Below, one piece after another: positions 1 to 5,438 of a DNA stretch of 6,168 nucleotides (positions are counted from its first letter, which is position 1; every line of letters starts with the position of its first letter). The DNA is from Thermoplasmata archaeon (GTDB taxonomy: Archaea; Thermoplasmatota; E2; DHVEG-1): positions 1 to 6,168 of the forward strand of contig QMTJ01000069.1 in NCBI GenBank assembly GCA_003651045.1. Reading direction: 5' to 3'. The notes beneath the pieces are model-generated. The model ran no database searches, was not told the DNA's origin, and saw nothing but the letters and a program-made list of their open reading frames with translations. The position numbers and the translations under genes are program-made.

Positions 1-75
1 AATTACTTCCCCGGTTTCACTCATGAGTATAGCCTGAGTGAAACTCTTATGTATGTCTAATCCTGCATACAACAT
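1..75 (-). CDS. IS110-family transposase, N-terminal 25 codons (runs off window edge)
   Basis: Reading the minus strand from the ATG at 75-73 gives MLYAGLDIHKSFTQAILMSE and then TGEVI, open to base 1. The GLDIHK motif followed by a short beta strand is the hallmark N-terminus of IS110-family DEDD transposases, and its Asp is the first acidic residue of the RuvC-like active site. These enzymes move IS110 elements by site-specific recombination guided by an element-encoded bridge RNA; this is family knowledge. The start is supported by a Shine-Dalgarno-like GGTGAT on the minus strand at 84-79, three bases upstream. The rest of the gene lies outside the window, so whether the element is intact cannot be judged. 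The call rests on only 25 residues, but the motif is distinctive. Confidence 0.8.
   Translation of the reverse strand, partial: MLYAGLDIHKSFTQAILMSETGEVI
14..44. repeat. 10-bp inverted repeat inside the transposase coding start
   Basis: GTTTCACTCA at 14-23 and TGAGTGAAAC at 35-44 are perfect inverted copies separated by 11 bases. They lie within codons 11-21 of the transposase. A stem of this length in AT-rich coding DNA is unusual, and it could form in the transposase mRNA or act as a DNA site. Confidence 0.5.
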
Positions 76-102
76 TTCATCACCTACTCTGCATATGCAG
101 GA
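61..102. repeat. Inverted repeat around the transposase start codon, with a nested palindrome
   Basis: TCCTGCATA at 61-69 and TATGCAGGA at 94-102 are perfect 9-bp inverted copies. The 24-base loop between them contains both the transposase ATG (73-75) and its SD-like GGTGAT (79-84). A perfect 12-bp palindrome, CTGCATATGCAG, lies at 89-100 and overlaps the right arm, so two alternative foldings compete. This could be a translational control hairpin, a binding site near the element end, or part of a guide RNA. The sequence does not decide between them. Confidence 0.55.
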
Positions 103-130
103 CGGCTTATCATGCTATCAGTACCTACTG

Positions 131-146
131 GAAAAATACTTAAATA
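131..146 (+). promoter_or_regulatory. Archaeal BRE/TATA promoter of the PKD peptidase gene
   Basis: An A-rich BRE-like stretch, GAAAAATA (131-138), is followed by TTAAATA (140-146). The box centre at about 143 lies 28 bases before the GTG at 171, which is the spacing expected when transcription begins at, or a base or two before, the start codon. The alternative TTG at 147 would abut the TATA box and could not be on such a transcript. Confidence 0.5.
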
Positions 147-170
147 TTGGAAAAACATGATAGATATTTT

Positions 171-2126
171 GTGGGTAAATTAGCTGTTCTGCTTATTTTA
201 ATGATGTTGTGTGGAGTAGGATTAAATGCCGGGATGAAATATGATTCAATCCTAATAAATACTTCTGCCCAGAATAATAGTGACATAAAACCTATCGCAA
301 ATAATATTACTTTACATATATCTGACTTCAAAACTTCGCTTTTTGAAAAACATACTTTATCTATATGGATTGAAAGCTTAGATAAAGATACTGGAGGGGT
401 TATAGTTAATGGTGTAGATACAAGAAACCCATTTACCCCTTTTACATGGGATTGGGGAGATGGATCTATCGACGATGGGTTTTTTCCTCAGAATCATACT
501 TATATAGATAGGACAAGAAATTATATATTAAAAGTTATTTCTAACTATGCTGATGGGAGCGCTGATAGAGCCGAGGTTTTAATTCGTTTTGTGCCCCCTA
601 AAGTAGATTTTAAACCTCTCTCATCTAATGTTTCTGTAATAATTCCTAATTACATGATAACATTAAAAAGTAGACTACCTGGATATAGGATACCAAAATT
701 AACTTATTTTGACGATAGTTTTTTTAATGTAGTAAATAGAACAGTAGTTGAATATGTGCTTTCAATAGCTTCAGAGATTCAGATGGATTTTGCAAATAAT
801 GATGTTTATCTTATCAATGAGAGTTTCATGCAATATCTTCTCAGAGATGTTCATTTTGGAGGAGGGTATACATTGTGGTATACAGATCCAATTGCATTTG
901 CTATGGGAGACTGTATGATGAGAAAATCGATACCGTGGTCTTCGTTGTTTCATGAGATGGGACACGATGTAACTCTTAATAGTCCTGCAAATTATTTTTA
1001 TGGAGGAAAGATTGATGGAAATGCAAATGCTATATTCTCTGAATCTATGGCTCAAATTTTTCAACATTCAACTGCTTATGAAATAATTAATAATGCCAAA
1101 GTATATGGGTTGAGTGAGGATTTAGTTTTTGAAATTAAACAAAGTGCGATTTCTTCAATAATGATGGTTAAGAATGCCTATGAAGAATATATTAACTCAG
1201 GAATGGTTTTTTCTTCTTGGAACGATCCTGTAACTGAAAGAGATGAAACTTTTAATACATTTATGACCCTCGCATACAAGTTTTTTGAGCATGCAGAGAA
1301 ATCTGGTTTAGGTTACAGGATGCCGTTAAAAAGAATGATGATGTTACTACAAACTTTCTGCGAGGAAGATAAGGAAAGATATAGTCAATTCGAAAATTCT
1401 CCAGAAGCAGAAAACTTTAGAGCCACATTAATGGTTACAGCTTTATCTTTTGCATTTGAAGAAGATTTAAGAGAAGAGTTTAAGAGATTAAATTTTCCCG
1501 TAGATGATAAGATCTATGATGAGTTGATTAATAGAATTAAGGACACATTGATGACAAATAATCTTCCCAGTAAACCAATTGTTAGTGGTTCCAATGATGG
1601 TCATAAAAACATTTCATATACCTATACAATAGTATCAGTGGATTTGGATAATGATAGTTTACAGTATTTTATTGATTGGGGTGATGGTAGTAATTATACT
1701 AGCAAATTTATAGATGGTAATACATCTTTAACGGTTAATCATACCTGGGATCGAGCTGGTAGATATATTGTTAAGGTTAAGGCCTTTGATAATGAAACTT
1801 TTTCAGCTAATAGTAGTTATATTGTTTATATTGATAGTTTAGAGGTTGATGATATTGGTTACCTTATTGACATTGATTCTAATGGTATCTATGATAGATT
1901 CCATAATAAGAGCAGTGGTTTAGAAAGTAATGTTGGGTATAAGAACGGTGAGTATCTTATTGATGGTGATGGTGATAATATTTGGGATTATAGTTTTTCA
2001 GAGTATAGTGGTCTCGTCAAACACGTTGAAAATAGAGAAAGAAAACACACACCAAGTTTTGAGATAATTCTTATGCTCCTAGCTACAATTTTTACTCTAA
2101 TTTGGTATGTAAATAAGAAAAAATAA
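171..2126 (+). CDS. Secreted membrane-anchored zinc metallopeptidase with two PKD domains (gluzincin, M60-like)
   Basis: Residue numbers count from the GTG at 171 (651 aa); an upstream in-frame TTG at 147 would add 8 residues, but the TATA box position argues against it. A signal peptide (residues 2-20, core LAVLLILMMLCGVG) is followed by a PKD-type beta domain at about 40-140 with WDWGDG at 93-98. The catalytic region carries HEMGH (261-265, bases 951-965) and then, 25 residues later, the Glu of FSESMAQIF (Glu291). This is the HExxH-X(8-28)-E spacing of gluzincins such as the M60/enhancin-like group. A helical region follows, then a second PKD domain (about 468-555, IDWGDG at 501-506). Two DxDxNG/DGDGD-type calcium-loop repeats follow (about 564-579 and 595-610), then a C-terminal membrane helix (about 631-647) ending in NKKK. 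I infer a surface-tethered protease or glycoprotein-cleaving enzyme facing outward. About a dozen N-x-S/T sequons fit an archaeal S-layer-type glycoprotein. The exact peptidase family and substrate are uncertain. Confidence 0.85.
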   Translation: MGKLAVLLILMMLCGVGLNAGMKYDSILINTSAQNNSDIKPIANNITLHISDFKTSLFEKHTLSIWIESLDKDTGGVIVNGVDTRNPFTPFTWDWGDGSIDDGFFPQNHTYIDRTRNYILKVISNYADGSADRAEVLIRFVPPKVDFKPLSSNVSVIIPNYMITLKSRLPGYRIPKLTYFDDSFFNVVNRTVVEYVLSIASEIQMDFANNDVYLINESFMQYLLRDVHFGGGYTLWYTDPIAFAMGDCMMRKSIPWSSLFHEMGHDVTLNSPANYFYGGKIDGNANAIFSESMAQIFQHSTAYEIINNAKVYGLSEDLVFEIKQSAISSIMMVKNAYEEYINSGMVFSSWNDPVTERDETFNTFMTLAYKFFEHAEKSGLGYRMPLKRMMMLLQTFCEEDKERYSQFENSPEAENFRATLMVTALSFAFEEDLREEFKRLNFPVDDKIYDELINRIKDTLMTNNLPSKPIVSGSNDGHKNISYTYTIVSVDLDNDSLQYFIDWGDGSNYTSKFIDGNTSLTVNHTWDRAGRYIVKVKAFDNETFSANSSYIVYIDSLEVDDIGYLIDIDSNGIYDRFHNKSSGLESNVGYKNGEYLIDGDGDNIWDYSFSEYSGLVKHVENRERKHTPSFEIILMLLATIFTLIWYVNKKK

Positions 2127-2133
2127 AATTCCT

Positions 2134-2154
2134 CTCAAATCCTTTGAATTTGAG
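2134..2154. repeat. 7-bp hairpin after the PKD gene; possible minus-strand terminator
   Basis: CTCAAAT (2134-2140) and ATTTGAG (2148-2154) form a perfect stem with a 7-base loop, starting 7 bases after the PKD gene stop. No T-run follows on the plus strand. On the minus strand the stem is followed by a T-rich tract (complement of 2130-2110), so it would suit the end of the minus-strand gene whose stop codon (2137-2135) lies within it. Confidence 0.35.
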
Positions 2155-2299
2155 TCATCAATTTATCCTTATAAACTCTCCTTTCTATTGTAGATGATAA
2201 AAACAGGTCTCCTGAGGTAAATCCCCTTCCTGTTAACATATATGGACCTGCCGGAATCCAGCAGATATCTTTGGGATCAGCAACGTCATCATAACTTGG
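2135..2299 (-). pseudogene. C-terminal remnant (54 codons) of an unrecognised protein gene
   Basis: The minus strand from 2299 reads 54 sense codons to a TGA at 2137-2135, starting PSYDDVADPKDICWIPAGPY, then MLTGRGFTSGDLF and ending LMTQIQRI. The composition is very protein-like (balanced charge, conserved-looking Gly, Pro, Trp and Cys), unlike a random open frame in AT-rich DNA. There is no start codon before it: the frame is closed by TAA at 2302-2300 and again at 2332-2330, and further upstream is the GC-rich island. I therefore read it as the surviving 3' end of a gene whose front has been lost or replaced. I do not recognise the family. A spurious open frame cannot be excluded. Confidence 0.45.
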
Positions 2300-2320
2300 T
2301 TATTGTAGATTAGCGATGTT

Positions 2321-2400
2321 TACCTGGGGTTACCCTTAATCCGCCGAGCGGGGGTACGAGATGGCCGAAGATGCATGTTGAGGACTTACCAAGGAAACGA
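2321..2400. other. GC-rich island with RNA-like hairpins; possible non-coding RNA or element end
   Basis: These 80 bases are about 55% G+C, far above the AT-rich surroundings. They hold an imperfect hairpin: TACCC (2331-2335) pairs with GGGTA (2352-2356), and CCGC (2341-2344) pairs with GCGG (2348-2351) round a CGA loop. A smaller GGG-TTA-CCC hairpin overlaps it. In AT-rich archaeal genomes such islands often mark structured RNAs. I checked by eye for tRNA T-loop, RNase P (GAGGAAAGTC) and SRP helix 8 motifs and found none. Short frames are open on the plus strand here, for example one ending in codons for KVEIGDYKVF, but none has a supported start. The strand and identity of any RNA are unknown. 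Confidence 0.35.
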
Positions 2401-2493
2401 AAGGTGGAAATAGGAGATTATAAGGTTTTTTGCTCTTATTTCATTATAACGATAAGTGAAACATAAAACACTAGATGCTCGAGGACTTAAGTC
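2369..2493. repeat. Imperfect direct repeat AGATGC-n-GAGGACTTA, two copies
   Basis: AGATGC (2369-2374) followed by GAGGACTTA (2380-2388) recurs as AGATGC (2473-2478) followed by GAGGACTTA (2481-2489). The two 9-mers are 101 bases apart. The second copy runs into a perfect 10-bp palindrome, GACTTAAGTC (2484-2493). The pair brackets the right half of the GC-rich island and the AT-rich stretch after it. It may be the trace of a small duplication or the ends of a mobile segment. The remainder of the gap, to 2602, shows nothing else I can support. Confidence 0.35.
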
Positions 2494-2602
2494 TTTCGCT
2501 AAATATTGAATTCATGCTGGAAGTAGTTGGAATTTTATTTAATTTGGATATGTAAAAGATAATTGTTAAAATGAATGAGAAAATATGAGGTTATATCTAA
2601 TG

Positions 2603-4378
2603 TTATGTATTACTATGTTTTTTTATAATTGGGTGATATTGTGGTTTCCACATTTTTGATTTTATTTCTTGTAACGATAATTCTTCGGTACCCTGTTTTT
2701 CTGAGATACTTTTTATAGTGGTATGAGCTACAGCAGCACTGATTTTTCTAATGTCTACTACGTTTGGATATATAATTCCTTTTTTAATGTTGGAATCTGG
2801 AGTCATATTTGAAAGTGTGATAGCTACTTCTGTAAAAACTTCATCGTTAATGTAGCAGCTTTCTTTGATTAGTATTGCTCCTAGTCCTACTCCAGGGAAT
2901 ATAAAAAAATTGTTTCCCTGCCCGACAATTATTTTTTTTCCATTATAGTTGAAGGGTTCAAATGGTGACCCAGTTGCAACGATAGCTTTTCCTTTTGATG
3001 CTTTATATATCTCTTGAGGTGTAGCTTCACTATTAAAAGTAGGGTTAGATAGAGGAAATATTAGTGGCCTGTCTGTGTTATTACACATTAATTTTATGAT
3101 TTCATTTGTAAAATGTTTTTTCTGACCTGAAGTTCCGATGAGAACTGTAGCGTTAAAATTTTTTATAACTTCTGCAAGTTTTATGTTCGAGACATCTTCA
3201 ACATCCCAGTTTTTGAAGAAGTTTTTATCTTTTGAAAAAGGTTTTTTATAATTAGCAACTTTACGTTGATCTGTAACAAGTCCTTTGCTATCTAATATCG
3301 CGATTTTTTCATATATTTTACTTTCTGAGAGATTATATTTACTCCTTAAGCAGGCTGCAATTCTTCTAGCGATCCCTATTCCAGCAGCACCTGCACCGTA
3401 GATTACAAACCGTTGATCTTTAAGGTCTTCATTAGATATTTTCAAGCCATTTATAATCCCTGCTAATACTACAGACCCTGTTCCTTGTATATCATCGTTG
3501 AAACTCAAAACTTTGTATCTATATCTATCAAGTATAGTGAAAGCATTTTGTCGGCTAAAATCTTCCCATTGAATTAGAATATTTGGATATTTCTTTGTAA
3601 TTCCTTTAACAAATTTTTCAATAAATGAATCATATTCTTCACCAGTAAGACGACCAGATTTATAGCCTAGATAGTAAGGATCATTTAAATCTTGTGAGTT
3701 GTCTGTACCTACATCAAGAGTTAAAGGTAATGTCTCCCATGGTCTAATTCCTGCGCCCAAGACGTATAGTGAAAGCTTACCTATAGAGATATCTATACCA
3801 CCCACTCCTTGATCTCCTATGCCTAGAATCCCTTGGTTATCTGTTACAACAGCAATAGTTGGTTTTTTAAATCTAAAGTGTGAAAATATTTTTTCAACTT
3901 TGTCGATATTATTCGGTGAAAGAAAAATACCTCTAAATCTTGCCGAATCTCTTGAAAAGCGCCTTACTGCTTCTCCTACAGTTGGTGTGTAGATTATCGG
4001 TAAAATCTTTTCTAGGTTAGCATAACAAAATGCATAAAATAGGATTTCGTTTCTATCATGGAGATCCCTTAGGAAATTAAAACGTGAAATATCAATTGTT
4101 TTTTTAAGTATAGGCATTTGTTGGGTAGAGTTGATAGATTTAAGTATGTTAAAAATCATACCTATTCTTTCATATCTTTGATTTATCTTTTCAATTTGTT
4201 TTTCTATAGAGAGTATCCTTGGTGGGATGAGACCTTCGAGGCCTAAATCGTTTCGTTCTTTTTCAGTAAATGCGGTACCTTTGTTTAATAGGGGAGCACG
4301 GATGACGTCATTTCCTTCAGCATCAGTGATAAACACTAGTTTGTTGTTATCTTCTTTTACGTCAAAATAGATACTCAT
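2603..4378 (-). CDS. Malic enzyme family protein (NAD-type, possible malolactic-like)
   Basis: This full-length 591-aa enzyme belongs to the large MaeA/SfcA-type malic enzyme family, which converts L-malate with NAD(P) and a divalent metal to pyruvate and CO2 in the cytoplasm. The N-terminal malic domain has IIYTPTVGEA (catalytic Tyr130), the general-base Lys201 in IGKLSLY, and metal ligands Glu272-Asp273 (QWEDFSR) and Asp296 (FNDDIQGTG). The Rossmann domain has GAGAAGIGIA (328-337) and ILDSKG, with an acidic Asp363 at the usual NAD-binding position. FPLSNPT (441-447), ATGSPFEP and GQGNNFFIFPG complete the active site. In TDNQGILGIGDQG (179-191), Gly183 stands where typical malic enzymes (TDGERILG) have a malate-binding Arg. 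As I recall, malolactic enzymes (TDSEGILG) share the Gly, so malate to lactate chemistry is an alternative. The 40-residue leader before the core is slightly long for the family. No frameshift is seen. Transfer from bacteria is possible because this large type is uncommon in archaea. Confidence 0.93.
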   Translation of the reverse strand: MSIYFDVKEDNNKLVFITDAEGNDVIRAPLLNKGTAFTEKERNDLGLEGLIPPRILSIEKQIEKINQRYERIGMIFNILKSINSTQQMPILKKTIDISRFNFLRDLHDRNEILFYAFCYANLEKILPIIYTPTVGEAVRRFSRDSARFRGIFLSPNNIDKVEKIFSHFRFKKPTIAVVTDNQGILGIGDQGVGGIDISIGKLSLYVLGAGIRPWETLPLTLDVGTDNSQDLNDPYYLGYKSGRLTGEEYDSFIEKFVKGITKKYPNILIQWEDFSRQNAFTILDRYRYKVLSFNDDIQGTGSVVLAGIINGLKISNEDLKDQRFVIYGAGAAGIGIARRIAACLRSKYNLSESKIYEKIAILDSKGLVTDQRKVANYKKPFSKDKNFFKNWDVEDVSNIKLAEVIKNFNATVLIGTSGQKKHFTNEIIKLMCNNTDRPLIFPLSNPTFNSEATPQEIYKASKGKAIVATGSPFEPFNYNGKKIIVGQGNNFFIFPGVGLGAILIKESCYINDEVFTEVAITLSNMTPDSNIKKGIIYPNVVDIRKISAAVAHTTIKSISEKQGTEELSLQEIKSKMWKPQYHPIIKKHSNT

Positions 4379-4425
4379 ATTATTTCACAATCCTAGATTT
4401 TAGAATAGCAAACAATGATATTGGG

Positions 4426-4434
4426 TTTATATTT
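4426..4434 (-). promoter_or_regulatory. TATA-like box of the malic enzyme gene
   Basis: The minus strand reads AAATATAAA here, preceded by an A-run that could serve as a BRE. The centre at 4430 predicts a transcript start near 4404 and a leader of about 26 bases before the ATG at 4378. That leader has only a weak SD candidate, AGGA at 4394-4391. The box lies just past the end of the decayed regulator gene, so the malic enzyme is probably transcribed on its own. Confidence 0.4.
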
Positions 4435-4436
4435 TT

Positions 4437-4983
4437 TTAGATAACTCTGATTCTTATTTTTTTTGTATTCCTCTATTATTTCAATTTTTCTAGGGTAACT
4501 ATTGAAAAATCCTTCTAAAAAGTCTTTATATGAGTTTGCTTGACTTAGATACAGTAAGTATTAGCGTGTAACTGTTTTCTGAGTCGATGTTGAGTTTAAA
4601 TGGTATTTGTTTTTTCTAGATATATAAGAATATTTTGAATATTTTTGATTCCTCTATCAAAATATTCTTTTTGATGTCCCTATCCAATTTTGTAAACTTC
4701 TTTCCAAAATTCTTCAGTGCCTTCTCCTATTTCATTACATATAGCTTTCCATAGAGCAATATCAACAATAACATGTTCCATATTTGCCAGATATTCAACA
4801 TAAGCTTTGATGTTTTCTAAAGATGTTTTTTTTCGAACATTTTCGATATCTCTTAAACATTGTAAAGCTCTTCTGATGATGTCTGCTTTTGATCCTTGAT
4901 ATTTATGGTAGATATTGCTCGATGATATCTAAAGATTCCTGATCTAAAGAAATGCTTAACCGTTCTATAGGCACCTGTAGCAT
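4437..4983 (-). pseudogene. Decayed ribbon-helix-helix (CopG-like) transcriptional regulator
   Basis: No single long frame exists, but joining minus-strand frames rebuilds a protein of about 180 aa. From the ATG at 4983: MLQVPIERLSISLDQESLDI plus IEQY. After a shift near 4910: YHKYQGSKADIIRRALQCL. Together these make the beta strand and two helices of an RHH DNA-binding domain. Then come ENIKAYVEYLANMEHVIVDI, ALWKAICNEIGEGTEEFWKE and VYKIG. An in-frame TAG (4682-4680) is followed by GHQKEYFDRGIKNIQNILIY. A shift near 4600 gives FKLNIDSENSYTLILTVS. A shift near 4538 gives YKDFLEGFFNSYPRKIEIIE, and a shift in an A8 run (4464-4457) gives KKIRIRVI and TAA at 4439-4437. There are five lesions in all: four frameshifts and one stop. 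I infer an inactive gene, an ancestral regulator perhaps of the divergent 5103 gene or the malic enzyme downstream. The family assignment rests on the RHH pattern; the C-terminal part is not named. Confidence 0.7.
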
Positions 4984-5056
4984 GATTGTATAGTTCTGGT
5001 TATTAAAATTATGATGATTACAAGTGGTGAATGATGAATACATTTTCGTAAATATC

Positions 5057-5093
5057 TTTTAATATTTTGTAGAGCTAATTAGATTAATGGTGA
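5057..5093 (+). promoter_or_regulatory. Promoter and ribosome-binding site of the CMD-like gene
   Basis: TTTTAATATTTT (5057-5068) is a TATA-like stretch whose usual offset of about 26 bases puts the transcript start near 5087. GGTGA (5089-5093) complements the archaeal 16S 3' end and sits 9 bases before the ATG at 5103. The minus-strand pseudogene diverges from the same 119-base interval (4984-5102), where a TTTTAATA on the minus strand (5008-5001) may have been its TATA box. Confidence 0.4.
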
Positions 5094-5102
5094 ACTTTAA
5101 TA

Positions 5103-5336
5103 ATGAATCAAGTATTGGTGTGTCTAAAAAATAAAGACAAGATCAACTTTGGTGTACTTGATAAAAGACAAAAAGAACTTGTTGCATTGGGGAATGTAAT
5201 TCGTTCAGGAAAAACTGATTTGATTTCACGTTATGTTAAAGAAGCATTAGATTCAGGTGCAACAAAAGAAGATATATTACGTGTTGCATCTTTTATTCTT
5301 GGTGATAAAAAACTACTAAATACTATCTATCATTGA
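5103..5336 (+). CDS. Small carboxymuconolactone decarboxylase (CMD/AhpD)-like protein, C-terminally truncated by frameshift
   Basis: The open frame gives 77 residues. Residues about 20-66, including QKELVALGNVIRSGKTDLIS, YVKEALDSGATKEDIL and RVASFILGD, match the helix-turn pattern of the CMD/AhpD fold (normally LVALAxAIAxGCxxCxxYH...AL.aGAT.eEi). The CxxC redox pair of active AhpD-type peroxidases is absent: the corresponding stretch is SGKTDLIS. A peroxidase role is therefore unlikely and the function is unknown. The start is chosen from GGTGA 9 bases upstream. The reading ends LLNTIYH and TGA, shorter than typical members of about 100 aa, because of a TATCTATC duplication at 5324-5331. The displaced C-terminus lies downstream. 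The gene is monocistronic as far as can be seen and convergent with the kinase gene at 5437-6120. Confidence 0.6.
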   Translation: MNQVLVCLKNKDKINFGVLDKRQKELVALGNVIRSGKTDLISRYVKEALDSGATKEDILRVASFILGDKKLLNTIYH

Positions 5337-5415
5337 GCTTTTAAGTGCTTTAAGTTTTGAAGAAGCAAATAGGTTAGAGTATATTTCAGTTGTAGATGAT
5401 TGTAGAGGAGATTAA
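5332..5415 (+). pseudogene. Out-of-frame C-terminal continuation of the CMD-like gene
   Basis: In the next frame, starting ATT GAG CTT, the sequence reads IELLSALSFEEANRLEYISV and then VDDCRGD, closed by TAA at 5413-5415. Removing one copy of the tandem TATC (5324-5327 and 5328-5331) joins ...LLNTI directly to IELLSAL... and gives a 102-aa protein. The segment is charged and helix-like, as expected for real coding sequence. It may be a genuine mutation, a phase-variable tract or a sequencing/assembly error. Confidence 0.6.
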
Positions 5416-5438
5416 AAAAATCATCTAATCTTTTTTTT
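5395..5438. terminator. Shared terminator zone between convergent genes
   Basis: GATGATT (5395-5401) pairs with AATCATC (5419-5425), and an alternative stem pairs AGATTA (5409-5414) with TAATCT (5426-5431). A T8 run (5431-5438) ends plus-strand transcripts of the CMD-like gene, and an A7 run (5414-5420) is a U-tract for minus-strand transcripts leaving the kinase gene, whose stop is at 5439-5437. Archaeal termination relies mainly on such U-tracts. Confidence 0.55.

Noticed and set aside
140..331. Minus-strand open frame over the signal peptide region
   Set aside because: It overlaps the start of a clearly real secreted protein gene and its promoter, and its translation shows no recognisable motif.
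771..1067. Minus-strand open frame inside the PKD peptidase gene
   Set aside because: It is antisense to the catalytic region including HEMGH, has a His/Ile/Cys-rich composition unlike protein, and has no promoter or SD.
2190..2213. Box C-like GATGATA and box D-like CTGA resembling a C/D box guide RNA
   Set aside because: The C box is a poor match, there is no C'/D' pair, and the bases are explained as antisense to the protein-like gene remnant.
2321..2400. tRNA, RNase P RNA or SRP RNA in the GC-rich island
   Set aside because: No T-loop GTTCRA motif, no GAGGAAAGTC core and no SRP helix 8 motif can be found on either strand by eye.
4680..4682. The in-frame TAG as a pyrrolysine codon in a functional regulator
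   Set aside because: The same gene also needs four frameshifts to be read, so simple decay explains the stop more cheaply.
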